Assembly: GCA_002290645.2 (NCBI GenBank) | Contig: NMOS02000001.1 | Coordinates: forward strand, 85,895 to 149,894 | Source: Candidatus Aquirickettsiella gammari | Lineage (GTDB): Bacteria > Pseudomonadota > Gammaproteobacteria > Diplorickettsiales > Diplorickettsiaceae | DNA: 64,000 bases | Direction: 5' to 3' | Shown: positions 40,968 to 50,718 of the stretch, one piece after another | How the letters are laid out: each line of letters starts with the position of its first letter | How positions within the stretch are numbered: the stretch's first letter is position 1 | Position numbers and translations under genes: made by a program | The notes under the pieces: model-generated | What the model saw: the letters and a program-made list of their open reading frames with translations, nothing else | What the model was told of the DNA's origin: nothing | Database searches by the model: none

Positions 40968-42056
40968 TTATTTTTCTTTTTCAGGCCAGTTGAACTCAAA
41001 GCATACATCAGTCCCTAAAGTCGTGGTAGCGACAGGGAAAGCACTTAAAAAAGGGGAGGTTGCGGCAAAAGCGGCTTGAGCGTCTTCTCCTAGCCAGTGT
41101 GGGGCCACATAAATAAAAGCACGCTGCAATAGCTGATTTTTGGCTAAGGCTTGAAAGCAGCGACCCCCGGCTTCTACCCATAAGTCATGGCAACCATCTT
41201 GGGCGATATATTGAAATACTTCAAGTAAATTAAGCCCATTGTTATCATTTTTTATTGGGATGAAGCGTAGTTTGTGTTGAGAAAATTTATCTTGATATTG
41301 AGGTGTTAAATTAGCATTGTGAAATAGAGTCACATTTTTTGCGGAAGTGAAAACCTTTGCCGAAGCGGGTGTATTGAGTTCACCATCTAAAATATAAAGT
41401 GGTTTTTTATAAACGGTACGCTCTATACGGCTATTTAATAAAGGGTTATCCAAGCGAATGGTTTTGGCCGTAGTTAAAATAGCATCGGCTCGTTTACGTT
41501 GTTGATGGGTAAACTGCTGCGCTATTAGACCGGTTAACTGGATTCGTTTCCCCTGCTTGCCGGCAATTTTTCCATCGAAACTTATGGCAAGCTTTGCAGT
41601 GGTAAAAGGTCTTTTATTTTCCCACCAAAATCGATAGCTTTCATAGAAGTTGTCAATTTCAGGTAAACGATGTTGGATGCATTCAATCCCGGCTTGTTGC
41701 AATATTTTATTGGTTTCGTTGATAACAGCCGGGTTAGGATCTGGGAATGCATAGATAACTTTGCTAATACCTCGTTGAATGATGAGATCAGTACAAGGTG
41801 GGGTTTTTTTTGCGGTATGACAACAAGGTTGTAAGCTCACATACAGCGTAGCCCTTTTGGCTAGGGAAGGTTCAATTTTATTTAAAGCATCGACTTCGGC
41901 ATGCACAGAGCCACTTGCCCAGTGGTAACCCGTCGCGATAACTTCAGCATTTTTGACTAATACAGCGCCGACACAAGGATTTGGGGCGCAAAATCCTCGA
42001 CGAATGCTTGCTAAGCTTAAAGCTAAATTAAGATAATGATCGGTTGTGTTATTCAC
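40968..42056 (-). CDS. ribD: Riboflavin biosynthesis deaminase/reductase RibD
   Basis: Carries out the deamination and side-chain reduction steps after GTP cyclohydrolase II. The N-terminal deaminase has the zinc site HAEVDAL and PCCHTAKKTPPC. The C-terminal reductase begins at RPFTTAKLAISFDGKIAG and includes DLWVEAGG. The 362 residues are full length. The start overlaps the end of mpl by 8 nt, coupling a peptidoglycan recycling gene to the riboflavin cluster. Confidence 0.95.
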   Translation of the reverse strand: MNNTTDHYLNLALSLASIRRGFCAPNPCVGAVLVKNAEVIATGYHWASGSVHAEVDALNKIEPSLAKRATLYVSLQPCCHTAKKTPPCTDLIIQRGISKVIYAFPDPNPAVINETNKILQQAGIECIQHRLPEIDNFYESYRFWWENKRPFTTAKLAISFDGKIAGKQGKRIQLTGLIAQQFTHQQRKRADAILTTAKTIRLDNPLLNSRIERTVYKKPLYILDGELNTPASAKVFTSAKNVTLFHNANLTPQYQDKFSQHKLRFIPIKNDNNGLNLLEVFQYIAQDGCHDLWVEAGGRCFQALAKNQLLQRAFIYVAPHWLGEDAQAAFAATSPFLSAFPVATTTLGTDVCFEFNWPEKEK

Positions 42057-43416
42057 GATTATCTAAAGCAAACGCTAATTTTTCATGAATGTTATCAAAT
42101 CCACTGTTGCTCATGATGACAATATGATCAGACCGCTTAGCTTCTTTGACAATTTTTTTAATGATATCTGTTATCGAGTCACAAATAACAATAGGTACAG
42201 ACGTTGTTTCTACTATTTGAGTAATCCCCCAGTCTTGTTTTGGTCGCATTAACCATACTATATCTGCATTATGCAAGGACGGACCTAAGGTTTCTCGGTG
42301 TATGCCAGAACGCATCGTGTGTGTGCTAGATTCTAAAATAACTAAGATACGCTGGGTCCCGATTTTTTTGCGTAAGCCAGCAAGCGTTGACGCAATGGCA
42401 GTAGGATGATGCGCAAAATCATCGTAAAGAGTGATCCCGTTGATTTCTTGATAAATTTCTAAGCGGCGTTTCACGCCTTGAAATTGATTTAAAGCCTCGA
42501 TCGCTAATCTTGGTTTAATACCAATATGATGCGCCGCCGCAATAGCGCAAATCGCATTGGCGGCATTATGCTCACCTAATAAAGGCCAATTTATTTCGCC
42601 TTGAGTCACATTTTTATAATGAACAGCAAATTGGTTCGCATCGGCGGTTAATAATTTTGTTTGCCAAATTACATTCGGATCTTCATTAGCGCCTGTATAT
42701 TCAATCGCTGTCCAACAGCCTTGTGTTAGTACCGCTTGTAAATTTTTATCTATTTTGGGGCAAATAATTAGGCCTTGGCTTGGTACAGTCCGCAGTAAAT
42801 AAGCAAATTGGGTTTTAATGGCATCGAGATTCGGAAAAATATCGGCATGATCAAACTCAAGATTGTTTAAAATGAGCGTTTGCGGGTGATAATGGAGGAA
42901 TTTAGAGCGCTTATCAAAAAATGCCGTATCATATTCATCGGCTTCAATGACAAAAAAAGCCTCGTCACCTAATTGCGCAGAGGCGTTAAAGTTTTTGGGA
43001 ATACCCCCAATTAAAAATCCAGGATGCAATCCGGCATATTCTAAGATCCAACTTAATAAACTGGATACCGTTGTTTTACCGTGTGTTCCTGCAACGGCCA
43101 AAACATGGCGATTTCTTAAAACATTCTCTGCTAGCCATTGTGGCCCAGAAATATAAGGGATGCCTTGGTTTAAAACATATTCAACACAAGGGTTGCCACG
43201 CGTCATGGTATTTCCCATGATAACTAAATCAGGATGTGGCGATAGCCGCTTTTCGTGATAACCCTCAAAAACTGTAATTCCGTGCTTGGCCAAATGACAG
43301 CTCATAGGAGGGTAAATATTTGCATCAGAGCCCGCGACCTCTAATTTTTTTTGTTTGGCTAATAATGCAATGCCTGCCATGAATGTACCGCAAATACCTA
43401 AAATATGAAGTCGCAT
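42049..43416 (-). CDS. mpl: UDP-N-acetylmuramate:L-alanyl-gamma-D-glutamyl-meso-diaminopimelate ligase
   Basis: Recycles murein tripeptide by ligating it to UDP-MurNAc. It belongs to the Mur ligase family: the N-terminal Rossmann part opens HILGICGTFMAGIALLA, the ATP loop is AGTHGKTTVSS, and EADEYDTAFFDKRSKFLHY and LEFDHADIFPN are characteristic of Mpl rather than MurC. The C-terminal domain has YDDFAHHPTAI. Length 455 residues, close to E. coli Mpl. Confidence 0.95.
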   Translation of the reverse strand: MRLHILGICGTFMAGIALLAKQKKLEVAGSDANIYPPMSCHLAKHGITVFEGYHEKRLSPHPDLVIMGNTMTRGNPCVEYVLNQGIPYISGPQWLAENVLRNRHVLAVAGTHGKTTVSSLLSWILEYAGLHPGFLIGGIPKNFNASAQLGDEAFFVIEADEYDTAFFDKRSKFLHYHPQTLILNNLEFDHADIFPNLDAIKTQFAYLLRTVPSQGLIICPKIDKNLQAVLTQGCWTAIEYTGANEDPNVIWQTKLLTADANQFAVHYKNVTQGEINWPLLGEHNAANAICAIAAAHHIGIKPRLAIEALNQFQGVKRRLEIYQEINGITLYDDFAHHPTAIASTLAGLRKKIGTQRILVILESSTHTMRSGIHRETLGPSLHNADIVWLMRPKQDWGITQIVETTSVPIVICDSITDIIKKIVKEAKRSDHIVIMSNSGFDNIHEKLAFALDNRE

Positions 43417-43490
43417 ATTAGTCTAGAAAAAGGGTGAATGTTTCAAGTATGATTATTATCCACCCTTAAGTTACCTGGAGAATACGCAGG

Positions 43491-44762
43491 ATGTCAAAGA
43501 AAAATGCTTTTTACGCGCAATCAGGAGGAGTGACAGCCGTTATCAACGCAACAGCGTGTGGTCTTATTGAAACCGCCAGGCTATATAAAAATAAAATTGG
43601 CAAGGTTTATGCCGGTTGTAATGGAATTATAGGGGCCCTGACTGAAGATTTGATTGATACTAGTAAAGAGACGAGCAAGGCAATTGCCGGATTACGTTAT
43701 ACACCAGGAGGTGCATTTGGTTCGTGCCGTTATAAATTAAAAGGTTTAGAAGAGCATCGCGCTGAGTATGAACGCTTGTTAGATGTTTTTAAGGCCCATC
43801 ATATCAGCTATTTTTTTTATAACGGGGGTGGAGATTCACAAGATACAGCACATAAGATTTGTTTGCTTAGCCAAAAAATGGATTACCCTTTAACTTGTAT
43901 TGGAATTCCCAAAACAATCGATAATGATTTACCTCTTACAGATAATTGTCCTGGTTTTGGTTCTGTGGCGAAATATATTGCTATCTCTACTTACGAAGCG
44001 GGCTTAGATGTTGCTTCTATGTGTGCTAATTCAACTAAAGTGTTCATCATGGAGGTTATGGGTCGACATACGGGTTGGATAGCCGCTGCAAGTGGATTAG
44101 CGATGCAAAAAGTAGGAGATCCCCCGCATATTATTTTATTTCCTGAAATTACATTTGATGAAACCTTGTTTTTACAACAGGTGGATAAAACAGTTAAAAA
44201 ATGGGGTTATTGTGTGGTTATTTTAGCTGAAGGGATAAGAGATTCGAAGAAACAATTTTTAGCTGAATCCGGTATATCAGACTCATTTGGTCACAAACAG
44301 TTAGGGGGCGCGGCACCGGTTATTGCTCAATTGGTTAAAGCCAAATTGGGATATAAATATCATTGGGCATTACCCGATTATTTGCAACGTTCAGCGCGCC
44401 ATATTGCCGCTAAGGTAGATGTAGATCAGGCCTATGCCTTAGGAAAAGCAGCCGTTGAATTAGCTGTTAACGGCAAAAGTGGCGTTATGCCTAGCATCGT
44501 TAGAAAATCAGGTAAGCGCTACCAATGGACGATAGGCGAGGCGAAATTAGCTGATGTGGCTAATCAGGAAAAAAAATTACCTCTTTCCTTTATAACGAAG
44601 GACGGTTTTCACATCACCCAGCCGTGTCGGGATTATTTACTCCCCTTAATTCAAGGTGAAGATTATCCCCCCTATCAAAAAGGGTTGCCGGATTATATAC
44701 GGCTTAAAAGGGTTAAAGTGAAGAAAAAACTGAGAAATTTTGCGTTTGAATTAAAATTATAG
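43491..44762 (+). CDS. pfp: Pyrophosphate-dependent 6-phosphofructokinase
   Basis: Phosphorylates fructose-6-phosphate with PPi instead of ATP, reversibly, so it serves glycolysis and gluconeogenesis. Evidence for the PPi type is the NGGGDSQDTAHK motif and PKTIDND, where the lysine after proline is the PPi-specific residue. MGRHTGWIAAASGLA is the fructose-phosphate site. Length 423 residues, normal for the short PPi-PFK group found in Legionellales. It is divergent from mpl and precedes an operator-like dyad. Confidence 0.93.
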   Translation: MSKKNAFYAQSGGVTAVINATACGLIETARLYKNKIGKVYAGCNGIIGALTEDLIDTSKETSKAIAGLRYTPGGAFGSCRYKLKGLEEHRAEYERLLDVFKAHHISYFFYNGGGDSQDTAHKICLLSQKMDYPLTCIGIPKTIDNDLPLTDNCPGFGSVAKYIAISTYEAGLDVASMCANSTKVFIMEVMGRHTGWIAAASGLAMQKVGDPPHIILFPEITFDETLFLQQVDKTVKKWGYCVVILAEGIRDSKKQFLAESGISDSFGHKQLGGAAPVIAQLVKAKLGYKYHWALPDYLQRSARHIAAKVDVDQAYALGKAAVELAVNGKSGVMPSIVRKSGKRYQWTIGEAKLADVANQEKKLPLSFITKDGFHITQPCRDYLLPLIQGEDYPPYQKGLPDYIRLKRVKVKKKLRNFAFELKL

Positions 44763-44782
44763 AGCGACTACTTATCTAAAAA

Positions 44783-44798
44783 GGTAATATGCATTACC
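44783..44798. promoter_or_regulatory. Operator-like dyad upstream of the S24-type repressor
   Basis: GGTAAT-ATGC-ATTACC is an exact 6-bp inverted repeat with a 4-bp centre, followed about 6 bp later by another ATTAC half-site. A perfect TTGACA (44815-44820) and a TATAAA (44842-44847) follow, but their 21-bp spacing is too long for a standard promoter. The repressor itself begins at 44893, so autoregulation is plausible. Confidence 0.4.
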
Positions 44799-44892
44799 AT
44801 ATATATTACTTTTTTTGACATTTATAGGACTTTAAACAAGGTATAAATTTACTCAATGGGTCATAATACTAAAACTTTAATAAAGCTATGGC

Positions 44893-45561
44893 ATGAATAT
44901 AAAAGATATTAGACGGAAGAATTTACGCAAATTAGCGCGCTTAGTAGGCGGAATTACTGATTTATCTGAGCATTTAGATCGCTCGCAAAGCCAAATTAGT
45001 CATTTAATTGGCAATAGCCCGATTAAAAATATTGGTGATAGATTGGCTAGCCATATTGAGAAAGTTTTTAATAAACCGCATGGATGGCTGGATCATGAAC
45101 ATGCTACTGAAGAGGGGGAAGGGGTATATCGATATGAAAACAGTCAACCTTACTATCAAGTCCCTTTATTGAGTTCGCAAGAAGTGAAGGAGCGTTTTCT
45201 TCACTTTATAAAAACTTCGCCAAAGGTTTATGCGAAATATCTAAGCACTAATATCCCTTTAAGTTCGGATTCTTTTGCGCTCCATGTGGAAAATGATTGT
45301 ATGGAGACAGCGCAAGGTCCAAGTTTCCCTAAAAATTGTATTATTGTATTGGATACGGATTGCGTCGCCCACAATGCGGCTTTTATTTTAGCGAAAATAA
45401 AGCAAGATCCAGGAAGTACTTTACTCTTTAGACAGTTAGTGATAGATGGAAATCGTCGCTATTTAAAGGCGTTAAATCAGCATTACCCTTTGACAGAAAT
45501 GCAAGCAGATGATACGACATGCGGCGTCGTACGTTTTATGTTAATGGAGTTTAGCAAGTAA
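44893..45561 (+). CDS. LexA/CI-like regulator with a non-catalytic S24 domain
   Basis: An N-terminal helix-turn-helix of the phage-repressor type (about residues 8-60; LARLVGGITDLSEHL then SQSQISHLIG) is joined to a LexA/CI-type C-terminal domain (about 85-222). At the position of the self-cleavage serine the sequence reads NDCME (Cys136 instead of Ser in the usual GDSM), and the expected lysine falls on Phe179 in LLFRQL. Autoproteolysis, and hence SOS-type induction, is therefore unlikely. The 222 residues are full length. Targets are unknown; a dyad lies 95 nt upstream. Confidence 0.8.
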   Translation: MNIKDIRRKNLRKLARLVGGITDLSEHLDRSQSQISHLIGNSPIKNIGDRLASHIEKVFNKPHGWLDHEHATEEGEGVYRYENSQPYYQVPLLSSQEVKERFLHFIKTSPKVYAKYLSTNIPLSSDSFALHVENDCMETAQGPSFPKNCIIVLDTDCVAHNAAFILAKIKQDPGSTLLFRQLVIDGNRRYLKALNQHYPLTEMQADDTTCGVVRFMLMEFSK

Positions 45562-45651
45562 TGTCTTATTTGCTAGTACGGAGATTTTAAAACACAGTTG
45601 AAATTATCAATCAAAATGCCAAAGGACATAGCAAACTTAGCTTGTGATCAT

Positions 45652-46353
45652 TTAATGTAAGGACATTTTTTCTATATATTCTTTAGTAATAATTAATTTA
45701 TTTTTTCCTTTTATAGCGATAGCTCCCGCAAAATCAGGGTAGATTGATAAAGTAGAAACTTGACAATGAGCTGATTTTATTTGTTTTTTGGCTATTAACT
45801 GATCGTCTATTAAGGATTGGTATTGAGAAAAAGGATGGGTTTGTAAGCGATGTCCAAATGCTTTTAATGAGGCTTCATTACGCACCCAAATATTAAAAAA
45901 AGCACTTAATTTTTCCTCCCCATGTAATAATTGTAATTGCTGGTAATCATAGGCTGAGAAAAAGCGATAGGCAATCTGGTCAAGATATTTTCTTGGCATT
46001 TTATGCTCAATATCGATACCAATGGGCGTATTAGTAGTAAAAGCAAAAACAATCATGTTCTTCGAATGTGATAAGTTGAACTCTATTTGTTGTTTAGTAG
46101 TAGGACTTATTAATAAAGGTTTTCCCGAGCTAGTGTAGGTTAAATGCAGTTGCTTTGGAGATTGTTCACAATAGTAGGCTAGTAAATCACGTAATAAGCC
46201 GCGCGAAATAATAAAACGCAACTGATAAGGAGGCGCTAATTTTTCAGCGCGCGCTTTTTCTTCAGTAGAAAGCCAGCTTCGAAACAGCCTATATTTTTCT
46301 ACATGACACTTAAACGTAGTATGCCAAATATGAATAATATTACGGTTTAACAC
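45652..46353 (-). CDS. Sfp/AcpT-type 4'-phosphopantetheinyl transferase
   Basis: Transfers phosphopantetheine from CoA to a serine of carrier proteins. The Sfp signature is present: FNLSHSKNM, IGIDIEH with the Mg2+-binding acidic pair, and NIWVRNEASLKAFG, a variant of the usual WxxKEA in which Lys is replaced by Asn. At 233 residues it is of Sfp length rather than the AcpS length. There is no polyketide or peptide synthetase nearby, so the target may be the fatty-acid ACP or a distant carrier. Confidence 0.88.
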   Translation of the reverse strand: MLNRNIIHIWHTTFKCHVEKYRLFRSWLSTEEKARAEKLAPPYQLRFIISRGLLRDLLAYYCEQSPKQLHLTYTSSGKPLLISPTTKQQIEFNLSHSKNMIVFAFTTNTPIGIDIEHKMPRKYLDQIAYRFFSAYDYQQLQLLHGEEKLSAFFNIWVRNEASLKAFGHRLQTHPFSQYQSLIDDQLIAKKQIKSAHCQVSTLSIYPDFAGAIAIKGKNKLIITKEYIEKMSLH

Positions 46354-46714
46354 AAATACTTAACTCCCGCCGTTTTTTTAGATTATTAGAGATATGATCC
46401 AATCGGCGATAAAATTTAAGCGAAAATAGCACTCGATGCAAGCAATGAGGGATAGCAGTCGGTTAAGTATTAAAAAAACCTTGCTAGATTCCCTACCTTC
46501 GAACATTATAAAGCTTGTAAGGTTATTGTAGCGCAGTAACAGAAGCTCTGCGGCCCCTTTCCCTTCAAACGTTAGCACACACGAGTGTAAGTTAGTTCCT
46601 AAAAATAGAAATTATTATTATTTTTAAATGTTTCTATTGTTAACCCAAGCAGAACTTATCCAGCAAGGTATTCATTAACTCAAGCCTAGCTACAGTATAA
46701 ACATTAAAAAATTA
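46354..46714. other. Intergenic region without a recognised gene
   Basis: About 360 bases between divergent genes. A 66-codon minus-strand frame at 46378-46578 is open but has no ribosome-binding site and no family I know. Two imperfect direct repeats within it, around AATGTTCGAAGG and AACGTTTGAAGG on the minus strand, are the only structure I noticed. Promoters for the transferase gene and pilB should lie here. Confidence 0.5.
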
Positions 46715-48490
46715 ATGCGTCAATACATTTTTCGGCGAATTTGCGTTATACTGAACAAGCTTGGAATGATGGATCTATCCGTAATGGAAAAATTGGCTAT
46801 TAATAATTTTTTGCGACATTTACGGATTGATTGTGGGCTAAAAAAAGAAGTTATTGTTGAGATGATTAATTACGCCAAGCAAAAAAAACTTTCATTCATT
46901 ACTTATTTAATTCATGCAAAAAAGATAGATTCTAATTATTTAGCACAGCTTTTAGCAAAAGAATTTTTATTGACTTTCATTGACTTAGATACAGTAGATC
47001 CGTCGCAATTACCTATTCATTTAATTAATGAAAATTTACTTCAACAATATCAAATATTACCGTTATGGCAAGATAATGAAAAATTAGGTTTGGCAATGGT
47101 CGACCCTTCACATCAAGTAGCGATAGATGATGTTCGATTTTCTACAGGATTAATACTCGAGTACATTGTGGTTGAAGCAAAACAACTAACACTAATGCTT
47201 GGGAAATTAAGGAATCAATCAACGATATTAAATCAAACATCCTGTAAATTAGATTTAAGTGTAGGTTCCAAATCTCGAACAGAAGATGTCAATATCCCAC
47301 CTATTCCATTAAATAATACAACTGAAGACGAGGTAGCGATTATTAACTATGTTTATCAGCTTTTGCTCTACGCTATTGCACGTAATGCATCTGATGTCCA
47401 TCTTGAACCCTACCAAGAACACTTAGAGATTCGTTTTAGAATAGACGGATTATTATATGTTATGGTTGTTTTGCCTAAATATTTAATACAACGCATTATT
47501 ACCCGTTTAAAAATAATGTCCCAACTGGATATCGCAGAACGACGAGTTCCTCAAGATGGTCGTTTTCGGATACAAGACGCGAAAGGTCGAGACGTTGATT
47601 GTCGACTTAGTACCTGTCCAACTATTTATGGAGAAAAATTAGTTATCAGGATTTTAGATAGTAATAAAATGTTGCTTGAGATTGATAAATTAGGAATGAA
47701 TGAAGTGCAAAAATATGAATTTTTGCAAGCACTAAATAGTCCGCATGGGATGATTTTGGTAACAGGGCCTACTGGTAGCGGAAAAACAATTACACTTTAC
47801 ACAGCTTTAAATTTTTTAAAAAAATCTACGGTCAATATTTCGAGTGTAGAAAATCCCGTTGAAATTATTTTACCAGGGATTAACCAAGTCAATGTGAATT
47901 CAGCGGTAGGTTTAAATTTTTCCTGTGTTTTAAGAGCTTTTTTAAGACAAGATCCTGATATTATCATGGTAGGAGAAATGCGAGATCAAGAAACAGCTGA
48001 AATAGGAATTAAAGCAGCGCAAACAGGCCATCTGGTTTTATCCACTCTCCATACTAACAGTGCGGCGGAAAGTTTAATACGCTTAGCCAATATGGGTATC
48101 CCTACCTATAATATAGCCGCTTCTGTTCATTTAATTGTAGCTCAACGCTTAGTGCGTCGTTTGTGTATTGATTGCAAAGTAGAAGATAAACTCCCAGAAA
48201 AAGTTTTATATAAATTAGGTTTAATAGATGATGAGAAAAATAAGATAAAAATTTTCTCTTCGCGTGGATGCTCAAAGTGTACCGATGGTTACCGAGGCCG
48301 TACCGGTATTTTTGAAATTTTAACGCTAACAGATGAGATAAGGAAACTAATTTTGCAGGAAAATAGTGCACTAGAAATTAGCTTGCTAGCACGAAAAACA
48401 GGTATGCAAACTTTATATTTATCCGCTTTGTCAAAGCTCAAACAAGGTGAAATTAGTTTATTAGAAATGAAACGTGTGACTAAAGATTAG
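46715..48490 (+). CDS. pilB: Type IV pilus assembly ATPase PilB
   Basis: Hexameric ATPase that powers pilus extension. An N-terminal MshEN-type domain precedes the GspE/PilB core: Walker A GPTGSGKT (351-358), Asp box SDVHLEPYQEHLEIRFR, Walker B DPDIIMVGEMRD and His box TGHLVLSTLHTN. Two CxxC pairs (CIDC near residue 485, CSKC near 520) bind zinc. The start is uncertain: ATGs at 46766, 46769 and 46784 would remove 17, 18 or 23 residues, and the last gives an N-terminus most like other PilB proteins. Confidence 0.94.
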   Translation: MRQYIFRRICVILNKLGMMDLSVMEKLAINNFLRHLRIDCGLKKEVIVEMINYAKQKKLSFITYLIHAKKIDSNYLAQLLAKEFLLTFIDLDTVDPSQLPIHLINENLLQQYQILPLWQDNEKLGLAMVDPSHQVAIDDVRFSTGLILEYIVVEAKQLTLMLGKLRNQSTILNQTSCKLDLSVGSKSRTEDVNIPPIPLNNTTEDEVAIINYVYQLLLYAIARNASDVHLEPYQEHLEIRFRIDGLLYVMVVLPKYLIQRIITRLKIMSQLDIAERRVPQDGRFRIQDAKGRDVDCRLSTCPTIYGEKLVIRILDSNKMLLEIDKLGMNEVQKYEFLQALNSPHGMILVTGPTGSGKTITLYTALNFLKKSTVNISSVENPVEIILPGINQVNVNSAVGLNFSCVLRAFLRQDPDIIMVGEMRDQETAEIGIKAAQTGHLVLSTLHTNSAAESLIRLANMGIPTYNIAASVHLIVAQRLVRRLCIDCKVEDKLPEKVLYKLGLIDDEKNKIKIFSSRGCSKCTDGYRGRTGIFEILTLTDEIRKLILQENSALEISLLARKTGMQTLYLSALSKLKQGEISLLEMKRVTKD

Positions 48491-48499
48491 AAAAAAAGT

Positions 48500-49702
48500 A
48501 TGTTCAGTATTGTTAAAATTTATTCCTGGACAGGGGTAACCAGCATGGGCAAGCCGTGTCAAGGTAAAGAATTACTCCTAAATAAGGATCAATTATCTCT
48601 AAAATTACATCGACAAGATATTTTTATAAAAAATATACATACTAGATGGATTATTCGAGGCAACAAACATGTTAAAGCGCAGGATATTTTCCTTTTTACA
48701 CGTCAAATAGCACGCTTATTGTCAGCCGGTCTGCCATTAATTCAAATATTAGAATTAATGGCAACCAGTGTGAACAACACGGTTTTACAGCAATATCTGC
48801 AAAAATTAATATTGAGTATAGAGGATGGTTTTTCTTTAAGTGAAGCTTTAGAAAAAAATAAAGCCTATTTCAGTAAATTTCATTGTAGCCTAATTGCATT
48901 AGGTGAAAAAACCGCTGCTTTAGGATTAATGTTTGATAGGATTGCGATTCATCAAGAAAAAAATATGAAGCTAAAGTCGAAAATTACTAGCGCATTAGTA
49001 TACCCTATCGTGGTTTTATGTGTGGCAAATTTTGTTTTTATAGCATTACTGGTGGGGGTTGTTCCTCAGTTTGAGCAACTTTTTTCTGAAGTAGGGGCTC
49101 AGTTACCACTCTTGACACGGATAGTTATCTATTTATCTAAACGTATGGGGTCGATAGGTTTTTTTTTCGGATCTTTTTTGTTGATTTTTAGCGTCGTTTT
49201 TATTTTTTTGAAGAAAAAATATCCAATCATAAATAATAAACTCGATACATACTATGTCAAATTACCCGTCATAAATAAGGTGTTAAGTGAAGTTATCGTA
49301 GCACGTATAAGTCGTGCTTTAGCTACAGCGCTGGCTGCAGGTTTACCTTTATTAGAGGCTTTACAACTAGTTGCTGAAATGAGCGGAAATTTTGTTTATA
49401 AAAACGCTATTTTGGCGAGTTGTGAAGGTATACGTAATGGGGAAGGTTTTTATCAGGCCTTATCAAAGCAAAAAATATTCCCTAGCGATTTTCTACAACT
49501 TATTAAAGTAGGTGAAATTGCTAACTGTTTAAGTGAAATATTGAATAATGTAGCTAATTTATATGAAGAAAAAATTGATTATTGGGTTGATAATTTATCG
49601 GTATTATTAGAACCCCTATTAATTATTATATTAGGTTTGATGGTAGCTTGTTTAGTGATAGCGATGTATCTACCTATTTTTAAACTAGGAAATGTTATTT
49701 AA
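48500..49702 (+). CDS. pilC: Type IV pilus inner-membrane platform protein PilC
   Basis: Membrane platform on which PilB works. Two GspF-like repeats are visible, each starting with an FTRQIARLLSAGLPL-like stretch (near residues 70 and 270, the second as ISRALATALAAGLPL), separated by hydrophobic helices, with a final helix at the C-terminus. The 400 residues are normal. It starts 9 nt after pilB and its stop abuts the pilD start. Confidence 0.95.
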   Translation: MFSIVKIYSWTGVTSMGKPCQGKELLLNKDQLSLKLHRQDIFIKNIHTRWIIRGNKHVKAQDIFLFTRQIARLLSAGLPLIQILELMATSVNNTVLQQYLQKLILSIEDGFSLSEALEKNKAYFSKFHCSLIALGEKTAALGLMFDRIAIHQEKNMKLKSKITSALVYPIVVLCVANFVFIALLVGVVPQFEQLFSEVGAQLPLLTRIVIYLSKRMGSIGFFFGSFLLIFSVVFIFLKKKYPIINNKLDTYYVKLPVINKVLSEVIVARISRALATALAAGLPLLEALQLVAEMSGNFVYKNAILASCEGIRNGEGFYQALSKQKIFPSDFLQLIKVGEIANCLSEILNNVANLYEEKIDYWVDNLSVLLEPLLIIILGLMVACLVIAMYLPIFKLGNVI

Positions 49703-50521
49703 ATGAAATATTATTTATTAGCAACTATTAGTTTCTTCAATTTATTAATGGGTAGCTTTATCACCATGCTCGTATATCGATTACCTTTGATTTTACAACG
49801 ACAATGGCAGAAAGAACATCAACAGTTTTTAAGTGAAGAAGAATCGAATGATTTAGAGCAAAAATTTAATATATTTTTGCCTTTTTCTCATTGTCCAAAT
49901 TGCCAACAAAATTTAACTATTTTACAAAAGATCCCTTTACTCAGTTATTTTTTTTTAAAAGGAAAATGTGCACATTGCCAAATAAGGATTTCTTTTCGCT
50001 ATCCTCTTATTGAGATTTTAACCTTGCTTTGTTCTCTTTTTGTGATCGAGCGATTTGGTTTTAGTTTACAGATGTTGGCAGGTCTAATTTTAACCTGGGG
50101 CTTACTAACTTTAGCTTTTATTGATTTAGAGCAAGGGATATTACCTGATAGTTTAGTATTTCCTTTATTGTGGTTAGGGCTAATCTCTAACCTAGTTCAT
50201 CTGTTTGTCTCGCCTGAAGCTGCTATTTTAGGCGCAAGCGTTGCTTATCTTAGTTTATTTACTTTAGCGAAAGGATATCAGTTCATCATAAAAAGAGAGA
50301 CGATGGGCCAAGGTGACTTTAAATGTTTTGCACTATTAGGTGCCTGGTTAGGAATAGGTGCATTACCTTATATTTTATTCATCGCTGCTTTTTTAGGGTC
50401 CTTAACAGGCATAACTTTATGCATAATGAAAAAAAACAGCCTGCGAGAAAGCATAGCTTTTGGGCCCTATTTAGCAATAGCCGCTTGGTTCGTCTTTATG
50501 TGCAGTTATCCCCAATCTTAA
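49703..50521 (+). CDS. pilD: Prepilin leader peptidase/N-methyltransferase
   Basis: Cleaves and methylates type IV prepilins and, where present, type II secretion pseudopilins. Two CxxC pairs in CPNCQQ and CAHCQIRISFRYP form the N-terminal zinc site of bifunctional enzymes. The aspartic-protease residues are in IDLEQGILPD and MGQGDFK. Eight or so membrane helices fill 272 residues. In many relatives coaE follows pilD; here the next 197 bp hold no gene and gpsA comes next. No pilin gene lies in the window. Confidence 0.94.
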   Translation: MKYYLLATISFFNLLMGSFITMLVYRLPLILQRQWQKEHQQFLSEEESNDLEQKFNIFLPFSHCPNCQQNLTILQKIPLLSYFFLKGKCAHCQIRISFRYPLIEILTLLCSLFVIERFGFSLQMLAGLILTWGLLTLAFIDLEQGILPDSLVFPLLWLGLISNLVHLFVSPEAAILGASVAYLSLFTLAKGYQFIIKRETMGQGDFKCFALLGAWLGIGALPYILFIAAFLGSLTGITLCIMKKNSLRESIAFGPYLAIAAWFVFMCSYPQS

Positions 50522-50718
50522 TTTTAGTCGATTAAAACTTAAGTGTAGTACTTCTCTCTAGGATAGACGGTTAGCAATTAATTATGTAATAAATGATATA
50601 TAATCCTTTAACGCCCTTATAATCGAAATTAACGACTAATTCTCACTTTTTATCTTTCTTGTTTCATCGTATTATGAGCATAATTAAACTTAACTTCCTA
50701 AAACTTAGCCAATAAATT

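Noticed and set aside
46378..46578. 66-residue minus-strand frame before the phosphopantetheinyl transferase gene
   Set aside because: No ribosome-binding site, no recognised family, and composition unlike neighbouring genes; kept only as part of the intergenic note.
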